From Chrysopilus asiliformis (Eukaryota; Arthropoda; Insecta; Diptera; Rhagionidae): DNA of 64,000 nucleotides. The translations under genes and the position numbers were made by a program. Each line of letters starts with the position of its first letter. Positions within the stretch are counted from its first letter, which is position 1. This document shows, piece by piece, positions 20,815 through 30,976 of this stretch. The stretch is from positions 47,001 through 111,000 of the forward strand of contig CAXIUK010000008.1 of assembly GCA_964034945.1 (NCBI GenBank). The letters are read 5' to 3'. A model generated the notes under the pieces. That model did not search any database. It was given only the letters and a program-made list of their open reading frames with translations, and was not told the origin of the DNA.

Positions 20815-20941
20815 TGTTATAACTTCAAAATAAAACACGCGTTTAAATATAACTTATTTATTAAATATAATAGGAATTAATTATATCAAAATAAAACACG
20901 CGTTTAAATATAACTTATTTATTAAATATAATAGGAATTAA
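20815..20941 (-). mobile_element. Truncated gypsy 5' LTR with internal duplication
   Basis: Only the inner end of the 5' LTR remains. It matches the 3' LTR sequence around 12524-13205 and shows the uninterrupted TTAA site. A 61-bp segment (TCAAAATAAAACACGCG...) is tandemly duplicated here (starts at 20825 and 20886). Beyond 20941 the sequence is unrelated. Confidence 0.7.
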
Positions 20942-21400
20942 AATATTGTTCAATATATTGAACGTTTAAGGTGCCCATTACGGGATGTGCCTTTCCGTTT
21001 GGTGAATTTCGGCATCTTGTACCTAAAAATCAAATTTCACTTGCAACACAACGAACAAATGTTTAATTCTAAAATGTTATAGGGCATTTTCATAAATATA
21101 CTCGGAAGTTGCACAAATTGCACAAAACATTTTCTTCCATCTCCCCGTAATAGTTCCCCAGTAATTTGCGAAAGTAAACTAACTAAACGAATAACATATA
21201 ACTAGGTTTATTATTATCAAAAGCTTTTGTGTTATTTGCAGAACTTGCATTCATGAAAACGCCCACAGATGAAAAACAAATAAAAATCAAAATAAAATAA
21301 AATTACACGATAAAAACAACAAAGCAATTTCAATTTACAGCAACTGAAATCTTAAACACAATCGGCCTGCTCACACAACTAGTATACAGAAATTAAAGGA
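20942..21400. other. No recognised feature
   Basis: Non-coding AT-rich sequence. The only notable item is a perfect 14-bp palindrome TTCAATATATTGAA at about 20950. Confidence 0.45.
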
Positions 21401-21755
21401 AACACTGGGCAATCAAGAGAAACAATCAAGAGAAACAATCAAGTAAAATGAATTTCCAGAACCAGAACAACCCATATAGAGAAGAGAAACAATCAAGAGT
21501 AAAAGCTTTCACTCAACCTCAACATACTTCGTCGTGTTCTCTTTCCTGTGCCTCTTCCAAATATTCAATACTAATACCACAAAGAAAACATAAAAAGAGT
21601 ATATGTATATGTGAAATCTGTACTACAAGCAGCAAACACAGCATAACAGCGGCAGTAAAAATTTAGATTTTGATTCTTAAAAAGTTAATTGAACATAGTT
21701 TAACATAACAAAATACCCTAAACAATGCTTTAATGTAGGCCGGATCTTATAACAC
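21401..21755. repeat. Dispersed repeat shared with 32290-32828
   Basis: The block from 'cataaaaagagtata' through 'gcagcaaacacagcataaca' to 'aggccggatcttataacaca' recurs at 32310-32828. There it is split by a 340-bp insertion. At the left end AGAGAAACAATCA is repeated four times in tandem-like fashion. Confidence 0.7.
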
Positions 21756-21886
21756 AGTTTCTGTTCGGATGTCACCACAAACTATCGAGTATCATCGATT
21801 GCAAATTTGTTATCATGGCAGCAAGCCCCCCATAACCAAAATCCACCCATAACCAAAATCCAAGACGTATCCACTACAAAAACTTT

Positions 21887-22198
21887 GTTGATTTAACCGT
21901 CAAACATATTTTGTTTTTAAATTTATAAATACGTCAAACATTTTTTTGAATTCATAATTTCGATCAAAGTTTGCTTAATTTGTTGCACCTATAATCCATT
22001 TAAACAACTAATGAATGAATTGTGAGTGGCTCAATCGCTATGTCTGTTGGGATGCAAGCTATTGGTCCTTGGTTCGAATCCTATGTGCGGCAATTTTTAT
22101 TATTTTTAAAATAAGCTTGAGGGTGAGGGGAGAAGTGGGAGCGGGGTCGACTTATTTAAGAAAAACGATTTGAAATAAGCGCCTTTAGTATAATAGGA
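21887..22198 (+). repeat. Repeat with tRNA-like module (partner at 27165-27480)
   Basis: This closely matches 27165-27480. At about 22021-22092 it has an A-box-like TGGCTCAATCG and a consensus B box GGTTCGAATCC, followed by a short T run. It is likely a tRNA-derived SINE or tRNA fossil. Positions 21756-21886 hold nothing recognised. Confidence 0.6.
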
Positions 22199-22480
22199 GC
22201 TTGGCCTCAGCTTGGCCCCAGATTGACCAAATAGTGGCGCTTTTAATGCGAAACTAGCCTCTACGAGGCCTGCTCTAAAGTTAGCATGTCACAAACCGTT
22301 GTTTGGAGAAAAAGTAGTAAGTGTTAGAAGACCGCAAAAGATTTCGCCAGCACTTAGTGTTTTTCTCCCAAAAAATAGTTTGTAACGTGATAACTCTAGG
22401 GTAGGTTATCACTCGTAGACGCCTAGTTTCGTACTAAAAGCCCACTGTTTGGCCAAGCTCAGGCCAAGCTAGTTTTATTT
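22199..22480. mobile_element. Foldback MITE with GCTTGGCC ends
   Basis: The arm 22199-22345 is followed directly by a diverged reverse-complement arm 22349-22480 (AGCTTGGCC, CGAAACTAG and GTCACAAAC are mirrored). A third, better-matched inverted arm is at 23503-23650. No ORF is supported. Confidence 0.65.
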
Positions 22481-22485
22481 TAAAA

Positions 22486-22966
22486 TTGGTCAATATTTAA
22501 GTTTTTCGTTTGATTGAATTTACTGAAATATCTTATGTGAACAATTTTTTCAAATATTTCGAGAACCGTTACAGATATTTTTACCCGCGAAGAAAAAATT
22601 TTCCTTCCGGGTGTCCACTATATTGTATACCTATATAACTAACGTCCAGTATAGCGAACAGCAGTTTCGAATTATTATTACGTATTATTATTATATTATT
22701 GTATTATTATTATTATTATTAGCATCTCTATAGTGAAAGACGAAAAATTTTGTTATTCTATATAACGAAAAACTATTTGTTACGTAAATAATGTGTGTTA
22801 TACGTGAAACCGTCACGAAAAATTAAACTTTTAAGGTAATGTAATCAGTTTAAGTGGGATTTGTAACGCTTATACATACATTAAAGCATTATCCCACTTA
22901 AGAATAAATCGTATTAAAATTTACCTCAATCTAAAATCTCATTATGATAATGTTCATAAAAACATA
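22486..22966. other. AT-rich stretch, possible decayed pogo-like element
   Basis: Motifs such as 'tatagcgaac', 'ctatataacgaaa' and, on the far side of the Tc1 insert, 'cgttataacgaacccga' and 'ggcctccactgta' suggest an outer pogo-like element spanning about 22613-23431. The ends are too eroded to define. Confidence 0.3.
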
Positions 22967-23332
22967 CAGCCATGTTCAAAAGTGTTAGCCACCCCCATTT
23001 TTTACAAAGAAATCATAGATTTTGATAGAGCATTTGTGGAGTATTTTGAAGAAAAATATCCGGAAACACAGAAATAACATTAGAAGATACCCTGAAAAGG
23101 GCTATTCAGGAGGAATGGGATTTTATAAGTGACGACACGAAAATAGGCTTGTAGCGACAATGCCGAAAAGACTCGCTGCTGTAATAAGGGCTAGGGGTGG
23201 GCCCACGTAATATTAGTCAGATAAATAAATTTTGATATTCTTAAAATCACATTGTTTCACTGTGTATATAATAACACGTAAACAGGAAAAAATTGATTTT
23301 GAAATGGTGCCTAACACTTTTGAACATGGCTG
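22967..23332 (+). mobile_element. Internally deleted Tc1/mariner element with transposase remnant
   Basis: The ends CAGCCATGTTCAAAAGTGTTA and complement are perfect over about 20 bp, with TA on both sides (22965-22966 and 23333-23334). Inside, about 23023-23213, the plus strand encodes the Tc1 transposase C-terminus in broken frames: IEHLWSILKKNIRKH (the end of the DDE catalytic region), AIQEEWDFI, and TMPKRLAAVIRARGG before a stop. At least two frameshifts and one in-frame stop are present. The N-terminal two thirds are deleted. Confidence 0.85.
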
Positions 23333-23502
23333 TATGTTGATCTTTAATGCGCATTTCGTTATAACGAACCCGATTTAACGTACGGGCTGAACATTATATA
23401 TGTAGGTCGATATATTGGGCCTCCACTGTATTTTGCAGTCACTGAGTTTCAGTTCATACAAAATTATTGGGCAAAGTGACTGTATTACCGAAGATAGAGG
23501 TA

Positions 23503-23650
23503 AATCTTTTGCGGTCTTCTAGCACTTACTACTTTTTCTCCAAACAACGGTTTGTGACATGCTAACTTTAGAGCAGGCCTCGTAGAGGCTAGTTTCGCAT
23601 TAAAAGCGCCACTATTTGGTCAATCTGGGGCCAAGCTGAGGCCAAGCTAG
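23503..23650. mobile_element. Third arm of the GCTTGGCC foldback family
   Basis: This is the reverse complement of 22199-22345 with few differences. The two lie about 1.3 kb apart around the Tc1 remnant. Confidence 0.7.
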
Positions 23651-23836
23651 TTTCACCTTAAAATTTCACCATATTTAAGTTTTTCGTATTTTAGTTGTAA
23701 TTTTTTACACAATCTGTTCTATTCTAACATAGTCGGTTGTCTTTAAACTTTGATCGACGTACATATTGTGTGACACAAGGAGGTAATAGTAAGCCTCGTA
23801 GAGACTAGTTAGGCCCTATATTCACCATTAACATGA

Positions 23837-24952
23837 GTTTTTTACTTTCTTCTACGGAGTATAATAAAGTATTGTATTCATGAAAAATTTCGACCTCTTA
23901 ATTTTTCCTAAAAAACATTTCCCGATCACTCCTGAGTCGATTGGAGTCATATTTAAAAAATGTCTTTCTGTCTGTCAGTCTGTCTGTCAGTCTGTCTGTC
24001 AGTCTGTGTACAAGATTTCTCAAAAACTAATAGAGCTAGCGCCATGAAATTTTATAGGCATGTTGGGTCCTGAAAGGGGACGATCCTATCAACTTTTGGT
24101 GGAAATCCGTTAACCGGAAGTATCCAAAATGGCGGTTTTTCAAAAATCGCAATTTCGTTTTTCTCGATTTACTCCCAAACTACGCGTTTTTTAGTGGCCT
24201 TAAGTATGACAAAACTTGGAGAAAATAAAATTTCCCACACTTTTGTCTTTAGCTATAACTCGATATCTCCACCTGTTATCGAGATAAACCGTTATTTCCA
24301 AAAAAACAGTTTTTTGCGATTATCTCGAAAACTAACGGGTTTTTGCTGACTGAATGTATGAAGTGAATTAATGAGAATGGCATTCTGCACAATTTTGTCT
24401 TTTACCGTTATCCGTTATATTTTACCGTTATTGAGATATTTTCATTAATATGTAAAAAATCATATTTTTGCGAATAATTTGCAAACTAACGGTTTTTCGA
24501 CAAATCAGTTAAAAGAATAATTAAAGATGTTAACATTTTCTACATTTTTGCCATTTACCGTAAATTGATATCTTTTACCGTTCTCAAGTTATCTCAAATT
24601 TTGTACATTTTTGATATTTTTGAATAAACCAAGAATTTATTGGGAGGTCGTCTTAGGTTGACAACGCGACAGGGCTCTAGCGTAAATTGCACAGGGTCGT
24701 AGATTTTGTAGAAGAAAGTTTTGTGTTGACCACAACTGATTTTTTTAAATAATGTATCAATCGGGTTATTTACTTTAATAAAAAAAAGTATGACTTCAAA
24801 AAAATGTATACAATTTTACTGTGCCATACCTTTTTTAATTGTATAAATTATTGTATTTTGAATTCTATAACTCCAACATCCACACATTTTTATACACATT
24901 CACACATATTTATACACATTCACACATATTTAGATATTCGCGATTGGCATGA
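23837..24952 (+). mobile_element. F2 element copy b, with CTGTCAGT microsatellite
   Basis: This starts at ACTTTCTTCTACGGAGTATA (23844) joined directly to the TTCATGAAAAATTTCGACC body, so this copy keeps the F2 5' end in native context. The microsatellite at about 23965-24007 has three CTGTCTGTCAGT units. The body matches copy a up to and beyond the helicase remnant. The 5' half, read into the microsatellite, is exactly what borders array 2 at 63754-63876. Confidence 0.7.
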
Positions 24953-25204
24953 TTAGTAAATCTCCATGGGAAAAGCATTTCTATATTTTATTTCAATTTT
25001 CAATACCTTTTTAGACATGAGAAAAGTTGAAATTAAAAACAACAAAATTCTAGCTATTGACACAAATAAATTACCTGAGAGGACAACGTATATTTGCCCG
25101 TGGGAGAAAACGGGCTCGTACCACACAATCCCCACTTTGTCAAATGTTTGGCCCTGATATTTGTTGATGGTCATGGAAAACGCAGGTCGAATGGGAAAAT
25201 ACAA
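24953..25204 (-). pseudogene. Pif1/Helitron helicase C-terminal remnant, copy b
   Basis: This is nearly identical to the remnant at 10292-10543, with a handful of substitutions (for example the motif reads [18 protein letters not shown]). It keeps the same loss of the conserved Arg after VLS and the same end. Shared defects show that both copies derive from one already broken ancestor. Confidence 0.85.
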
Positions 25205-25401
25205 TATAATAATAGCTTTGTCAAAATTTTCCGCTTATAATTAATCATTAAAGTTAAATTTCCAACAACGACAGAGTATTGAAAAACTAAGTTATTTACA
25301 TAAGTTTTAATGAAAAACTTGATGATTTATTTGAGTAAAATTATGAAATCAAATTTATTATTTTTCACATCGAATGGACCATTCCTTAGATTTTTTAGAT
25401 A

Positions 25402-26739
25402 CAGTTAAACCTGTATAAGCCGGGCCCTGTATAAGCCGGGCTCTGTATAAGCCGGAAACCTATCTAAGCCGAAAAGTTTTCAAGTCCCGTGATTTTGAAG
25501 TGGTTTTCCATGAATCTGGATAAGCCGGAACCTGCTTAACGCGAACCCGGACATAATTTTCTTTGTATAAGCCGGAACCTTTTTTCTATATTAAAATGTT
25601 TTTAGAGTTAGTAGACCATTTCTGTGGTCACAAGGAAAAACTGCTTAAGTCGAAAAAGCGTGTTTTGAGTAATTTGGGTTTAAAGTTTTGATTATTTTTT
25701 TTTGCAAGCAAAACTGACTTAGGTTATATGGTTTTTGCTCTACCATTCCTCATAGGGTACAGCATCAAAACCAAATTTTGACAGAATATAGAACTGGATA
25801 AGGAGAATTCAAATATGCACCAACCTTTAAAACTACATAACTCGACTTAAGCGGTTTTTCCTTGTGACCACAGATTTCTAAAGCATAGAACAAATCGCCC
25901 GATCAAAAAATTAGTTACAGTAAAGTGTTTAGCATGACATAAAAATTTGATTTGCCCTAGTCAGTGGGTAAATCGGAATATTTGCTCTCCCCTCCCCCAT
26001 ACAAATAAAAAAGATTTTAGAATTTTTTGAAAAATACTTTGAGCCAAAAAGGTTCTAAAGACCAAAATAAATCTATAGTTTGAATTCTAATTGGAGTTCT
26101 ATCAAAATTTTAACAGAAAAATCAATGTAAAATGATTTTGTTCGTTTCCAAGCTCCGGAAGGGTTATTCAAACCCACAGCAATAGTTTATGCTAAAAACC
26201 ATATCCGCAAGTTTTGAAAATGCATAAAATCTTGCCCAAAGTTATTAACTTATTTTATAAATAGACGCTTCAAGTAGATCTTGTTTCAGCAAGGAGAAGG
26301 AAGACATAGTTTAGAGGAAAAATTTCTTTCATAAAAACGTCAGACAACAGTTTTATTGGGAGTATTTTTCATCTCTCGTCTCTAATTGAAATCAATTCGA
26401 AATCTTCCTACTTTTTATTGTCACATGTATGTCATATTTTTTTATAAACCGGATCATTGTTCAAGAACTGGGACATTTTTAGGCTCAAAAGTAATGCACA
26501 AATTCAAAAATTTACACTACGAGGTTTCATCGTATAGTTTTGTATATAGTTACATTATCGTAAAACAAAATAAAAACCCGTGTTTTTTACTCCAAAAAGT
26601 GTATATAGTTACATTATCGTAAAACAAAATAAAAACCCGTGTTTTTTACTCCAACCTGTATAAGCCAGAAATCTGTATAAGCCAGAAGCCGGACAAATTT
26701 CTTGGTTCTGTGCGAGTCTGGCCAAAACAGGTTTTCCTG
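25402..26739. mobile_element. pogo/Tigger-like non-autonomous element, copy b
   Basis: Same element and insertion site as 10741-11718, flanked by TA (25400-25401 and 26740-26741). It differs by an extra GTATAAGCCGGGCTCT unit near the left end, a nested 252-bp insertion (25622-25873) and a tandem duplication of about 60 bp at 26541-26652. Confidence 0.75.
25622..25873. mobile_element. 252-bp TIR element nested in copy b
   Basis: The ends are CTGTGGTCACAAGGAAAAAC and its complement. The inverted repeats extend about 30 bp and ATTT is duplicated on both sides (25618-25621 and 25874-25877). Copy a (about 10940) shows the empty site 'ccatttctaaagc'. The superfamily is not assigned. Confidence 0.8.
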
Positions 26740-26741
26740 TA

Positions 26742-27160
26742 TTGGATCATTTCAGATCATTTGATGTTTAACAAAAAAAAATTAATATATGAATATACTC
26801 AAAACTCGATAAAGCTTCACAAAAACCAAATTTACCACAAAGAAAGACCTCTAAAAATCATTTAAACAAACAAATTTTGTCATGGGACTGAAAAATCTGC
26901 AATTAGGCCATAGTCCCCGTGTTGCAGTTGGTCTGCCCTTAAAAACTTCGTCCAAATCGGTTGAGTACTTCTCAAATTTTGAACACAAGCCTTAAAACCT
27001 ATAAGGTTATTATAATATATGAATAACATTTAAACAATAAAATCAAAAATTAAAAAAAAAATAATCCCACAGAAACATTTACTCGGAGCTAATCTTTTCC
27101 ACGCTACACTAATCAATCACTCAAAAATTCGGTGACGAAAATACGTTTAAAAAACTCTGT
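26742..27160. repeat. Tail of the duplicated block, copy b
   Basis: Matches 11721-12404 but lacks the TTAA MITE (single TTAA at about 26992). It also lacks a 19-bp piece that contains the tRNA-like B box. No gene is seen. Confidence 0.7.
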
Positions 27161-27164
27161 TGAT

Positions 27165-27480
27165 TTACCCGTCAAACATAATATTTTTTGAATATATAAA
27201 TACGTCAAACACTTTTTTGAATTCATGATTTCGATCAAAGTTTGCTTAATTTGTTGCACCTATAATACATTTAAACAACTAATGCCAGAATTGTGAGTGG
27301 CTCAATCGCTATGTCTGTTGGGGTGCAAGCTATTGGTCCCTGGTTCGAATCCTATGTGCCGCAATTTTTATTATTTTTAAAATAAGCTTGAGGGTGAGGG
27401 GAGAAGTGGGAGCGGGGTCGACTTATTTAAGAAAAACAATTTGAAATAAGCGCCTTTAGTATAATAGGAAAACACGACGA
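27165..27480 (+). repeat. Second copy of the repeat with tRNA-like module
   Basis: Partner of 21887-22198. It retains TGGCTCAATCG and the GGTTCGAATCC B box at about 27345-27355. Positions 27481-27563 hold nothing recognised. Confidence 0.6.
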
Positions 27481-27563
27481 CATACTGACCACGTCGATTG
27501 GTTAAAAAGTTTTCGAAAAATTCGAGCTACTACAAATAAACTTCCTGATAATTACAAAAAAAA

Positions 27564-28059
27564 ACTTTTTAAAAAAAAGTAAAAAAAACCGACTTAAAAA
27601 TGCACTAAAAAGGAAAAAATAATTTTTTTGGAAGTTGGTGCCAAAATAGAAACTTAAAGAGGACTTCTATTCACATTTCTTGAGTGTTACAAATAATTTT
27701 ATTGTAACAAGAATTGTTAAGACAATCAAAAGCTTTTTACAGTTGTCGAGTACTTTTATGTACAATAGACTCGCGGTTAAAATATCACAATGACTATAAT
27801 TTTTACATCCCGCGTTTCGTTTAATGCATTGCAAATATTCGATGTGATAAAAATAAATTTTTTATAGTGACAAGAATCGATATTCAAAATTTGGGGAATA
27901 TAAAACCCATTCAATATGTATTTTAATACTTTTAGATTGTACAATAAAAGAGAGCAAATTGTTTGTTTCTATTTTGGCACCAACTTCCAAAAAAATTATT
28001 TTTTCCTTTTTAGTGCATTTTTAAGTCGGTTTTTTTTACTTTTTTTTAAAAAGTTTTTT
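27564..28059. mobile_element. Foldback element, arms of about 90 bp
   Basis: The left arm (27564-27652) and right arm (27966-28059) are near-perfect reverse complements. They contain CCGACTTAAAAATGCAC and TTGGAAGTTGGTGCCAAAAT. The loop of about 310 bp has no recognised gene. TGCACTAAAAAG is shared with the palindrome at 1941-2164. Confidence 0.75.
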
Positions 28060-28796
28060 ATTTTATAATTTTTAGTGATTTTTGGTATATACATTATATA
28101 GATATATTTAATGTTAGGAAATGGGTAGAGCAAGTAAAGCCGCAGCCCGCGTGCGAAAACGGCGTTACGAATCGATAGCCTTCAACCCCCTTAGTGACAC
28201 TGGAAAGTTTCATTAAGATCGGACCAGCCAATTCGAAGAAACCAGGCGAGGGGTATCGAGGGGAGGGAAAAGTCAGGTTTTGTAGTGGAAAATCAAACCC
28301 CTTAGCCTTCTTAGTAATACTGTAAAGCTTCATTAAGATCGGACCACCGAATTGGAAGATACCAGGCGAGGGGTGTCGAAGGGGAATTTTCTCAGAGGGG
28401 ATACCTATCTAGATCGTATTTTTGTCCCCGAAAATCCCTAACACCCAAGTTTCATGAAAATCGTTAGGCCTGTTTTCGAGATCCATTGTGCAGACAGACA
28501 GACTGACAGACAGAAGGACGACAGTCCTCGTATTATATTATAGGATATACCTATTTAATGTTAGGAAATGGGTAGAGCAAAACTTTGATCGGTCCAAACA
28601 GCGAATTTTTAGGGATGGCAACAGTAAGTTGTAAACTAAATTTTAGAGGTCGACAGCAAAAATTTTGGGGGTCGTCACCAACATTTTTTAGATCGACAGA
28701 AACCTTTCGTTAACCTTACAGACTTCTAAACATTAGAATTGGATTAGGCGACCCTAAAAACCCCCATATGTGTTTGTTTTGAGGGTTGAAGGATTC
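28060..28796. repeat. Dispersed repeat with a CAGACTGACAG seed
   Basis: This contains two related blocks with 'tcattaagatcggacca' (28208 and 28330). Downstream are 'catgaaaatcgttaggcc' and a short CAGACAGACTGACAG tract at 28492-28515, ending near 28545. It is another repeat family that carries the octamer motif of the giant arrays in short form. Confidence 0.55.
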
Positions 28797-29372
28797 GCTG
28801 CCCCCCAAAATATACGCATAAAAATTTTCAGACCGATCGGACCATCCGATTAGGGGACAGGGGAGGGGTTAAGAAGCGAAAGGGGTAGGGGAAAATAGAT
28901 AAGGGGAAAACACTAGCCGTCCCCCAAAATGTGAGCATACAAATTTTCAGATCGATCGGACCATCCGATTGGGAGTTGATAGGGGAGGGGTTAAGAAGCG
29001 AAAGGGGTAGGGGAAAATAGATAAGGGGAAAACACAAGCCGTCCCCCAAAATGTGAGCATACAAATTTTCAGATCGATCGGACCATCCGATTGGGAGTTG
29101 ATAGGGGAGGGGTTAAGAAGCGAAAGGGGTAGGGGAAAATAGATAAGGGGAAAACACTAGCCGTCCCCCAAAATGTACGCATACAAACTTTCAGATCGAT
29201 CGGACCATCCGATTGGGAGTTGACAGGGGAGGGGTTAAGAAGCGAAAGGGGTAGGGGAAAATAGATAAGGGGAAAACACTAGCCGTCCCCCAAAATGTAC
29301 GCATACAAATTTTCAGATCGATCGGACCATCCGATTGGGAGTTGACAGGGGAGGGGAAGGCCGGGAAACGTC
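28797..29372. repeat. 122-bp tandem repeat, about 4.7 copies
   Basis: GTCCCCCAAAATG recurs at 28919, 29041, 29163 and 29285, with a diverged first copy at about 28797. The unit also holds GATCGATCGGACCATCCGAT and GGGGAGGGGTTAAGAAGCG. Period 122 bp, copies very similar. It joins directly to the element end at 29373. Confidence 0.9.
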
Positions 29373-29551
29373 GGAGAGAGGGGAAATTAAAATGGGACCA
29401 ACTAGGGAGTGAACTCTGTCATCCACCAACGTTTCAACAAAATCCATGCAACGGCACCCAAGTACATACAGATATAAAATAAATAAATAAATAAATAAAG
29501 TTGGACCAAAACGAATTGATAACCTCCTCCTTTTTTGGAAGTCGGTTAAAA
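29373..29551 (+). repeat. Repeat end, same as window start
   Basis: Almost identical to 1-190, including the (AAAT)n run and the AAGTCGGTTAAAAA end. Here its upstream context, the 122-bp array, is visible. Confidence 0.8.
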
Positions 29552-29642
29552 AGAGATTTCAATGTAATTTTGGGGACATCAAAATTCATTTTTGACCTAT
29601 GGTTTCTTTGGCATTTTTTTTTAGAATTTAGTATAGAATCTG

Positions 29643-29773
29643 ACAGGTCGATTATCTTCGATGCGTCACTTTTCGTGACTCGAAATTTGCTTATTGTATT
29701 TGTTATTTTGTACCAACAACAACAGGCAATTTCGAGTCACGAAAAGTGACGAGTCTAAGATAATCGACCTGTG
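29643..29773. repeat. Short palindrome
   Basis: ACAGGTCGATTATCTTCGATG and the following CGTCACTTTTCGTGACTCG are mirrored at 29725-29773. The arms are about 48 bp and the loop about 35 bp. Each arm itself contains a small hairpin (GTCACTTTTCGTGAC). Confidence 0.7.
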
Positions 29774-29820
29774 AATATGCTATACGCTCTGGTCGAAAAA
29801 AATCGACCCGCCCTTATATA

Positions 29821-30591
29821 CAGGGGAATCTCGAAAAGATGCACGATCGAAATGATAGAAATCCCAAAAAGATGAACGGCATACTTTTAATATTGGAGTG
29901 TTCTAAAACATGAACGAGAAGAATCTTAACGTTCTAAAAGATGAACGCCTCGTGGTACAATCCTTTTCTTTTCTTTTTTCACACAATTAGTTTGGGTATT
30001 TCTGGAGTAACTGTATTTCTGGAGTGACGGTATATTCTTGTGGTAGTGCTTGAGTTTGTTTGTCCAGTAAAAAGTGAATTCCGCTACAACAAAGATGCCG
30101 CCAGTTAAGGGCCGCGTTAGATTTTTAAACTTAAAATAAAAATGTGATGTTATCAAAGAAATAAAAAAAGGGTTCTTCATACAAAACAGTTGCCAGCAAA
30201 TGCAATTGCGGCTGTCAACATTTGCTTAAAATTTGCGGAACAATGCGACTCCAATTTTGTCACTATTATAAATCTCCGAAAATTAAGAGAAAAAGCAGTA
30301 TTGAAACAGCTTTCTGCTCGACGACAAACCAAAATCAGTGGTTTTTTCAGAAAATATAATTTCTAAAGAAATATATTATGTACATTACAACTGAATTTTG
30401 AAATGCACGCTGGTTCTTACATAACGCTTTTGTTGTTTTTAATTTTTTGCTGCCTTTGATTTCTTTTAGAATGACGTTTATGTAACATACATATGTCCTC
30501 TTTCAGTCAAAACTCCTTCCAAAAAGATGAACGATCTCGAAAAGATGACACGGCCGTGTTTTTTAGTGTTCATCTTTTCGAGATTCCCCTG
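29821..30591 (+). mobile_element. Internally deleted pogo element
   Basis: The ends CAGGGGAATCTCGAAAAGATG and complement are flanked by TA (29819-29820 and 30592-30593). GAAAAGATGAAC-like motifs are repeated just inside both ends. The only coding trace is the transposase C-terminus at 30180-30366. The element sits about 240 bp beyond the Fsn stop codon. Confidence 0.85.
30180..30366 (+). pseudogene. pogo transposase C-terminal remnant with PCNA-binding-like motif
   Basis: About 60 in-frame codons end in a stop at 30364-30366. They read through NICLKFAEQ and INLRKLREKAVLKQLSARR to QTKISGFF near the end. QTKISGFF fits the PCNA-interacting (PIP) consensus Q-x-x-I/L/M-x-x-F-F, which is known at the C-terminus of Drosophila pogo transposase. 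No start, DNA-binding domain or DDE triad is present, so it is not functional. Confidence 0.7.
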
Positions 30592-30808
30592 TATATAGAA
30601 AAGTTAAAAACATTAAAATCAAGATAAATCATATATTAAAAAGTTAAAAATATTATTTACTATTAAACCGACTTTAATTGATAGATATTTGTTACTCTAC
30701 ATTTGATTTTTGTAAATATAAAATAGTAACTTCATAGTTAGTGTTATATTTTACTGATTTAACTAAAACTAAAAATGCAACCAAGTTTAATATTAGAACT
30801 AGTATATG

Positions 30809-30814
30809 TTTATT
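30809..30814 (-). terminator. Candidate polyadenylation signal of Fsn
   Basis: AATAAA on the minus strand lies 16 nt after the Fsn stop codon. This would give an unusually short 3' UTR. A longer UTR using later AT-rich sites in 30592-30800 is equally possible. Confidence 0.35.
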
Positions 30815-30830
30815 TTACAAGCTTTTAGAA

Positions 30831-30925
30831 TTATCCATCTAATGGAGGACCCAAATAAACCATTGAGACTTCTGTATTACCATATACTGCTGATACTGTT
30901 GGATACAACTTTTTATCTGGTAAAC
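30831..30925 (-). CDS. Fsn: Fsn/FBXO45-type F-box SPRY protein, last coding exon
   Basis: Read on the minus strand, the exon follows acceptor TTTTAAATAG and starts in phase (two bases completing a Gly codon split by the intron). It then encodes [20 protein letters not shown] and [10 protein letters not shown] before TAA at 30831-30833. This is the invariant C-terminus of the SPRY domain of FBXO45/Fsn. In the family the protein is the substrate-recognition partner of the PHR ubiquitin ligase (Highwire/MYCBP2) with Skp1, restraining synaptic growth. The 51-nt intron (30926-30976) has GT...AG ends and agrees in phase with the next exon. No frameshift or stop is seen. Exons for the F-box and the first half of SPRY are not found in 31068-33000. 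Confidence 0.93.
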
Positions 30926-30976
30926 CTATTTAAAATGATATTTTAGTCAAATATCTTATTTTTGTTAATTATTTAC

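Noticed and set aside
21448..21666. 72-codon plus-strand frame starting MNFQNQNNPYREEKQS
   Set aside because: It lies in a dispersed non-coding repeat with tandem AGAGAAACAATCA words. The second copy near 32310 does not conserve the frame.
22021..22092. Functional tRNA gene
   Set aside because: A and B boxes are present, but I cannot build a proper acceptor stem and anticodon arm, and the sequence is repeated as part of a dispersed element at 27293-27364.
30055..30137. Short plus-strand frame starting at 'atgccgccagttaag' inside the pogo element as a transposase N-terminus
   Set aside because: It runs only about 14 codons before a stop and has no recognisable DNA-binding motif.
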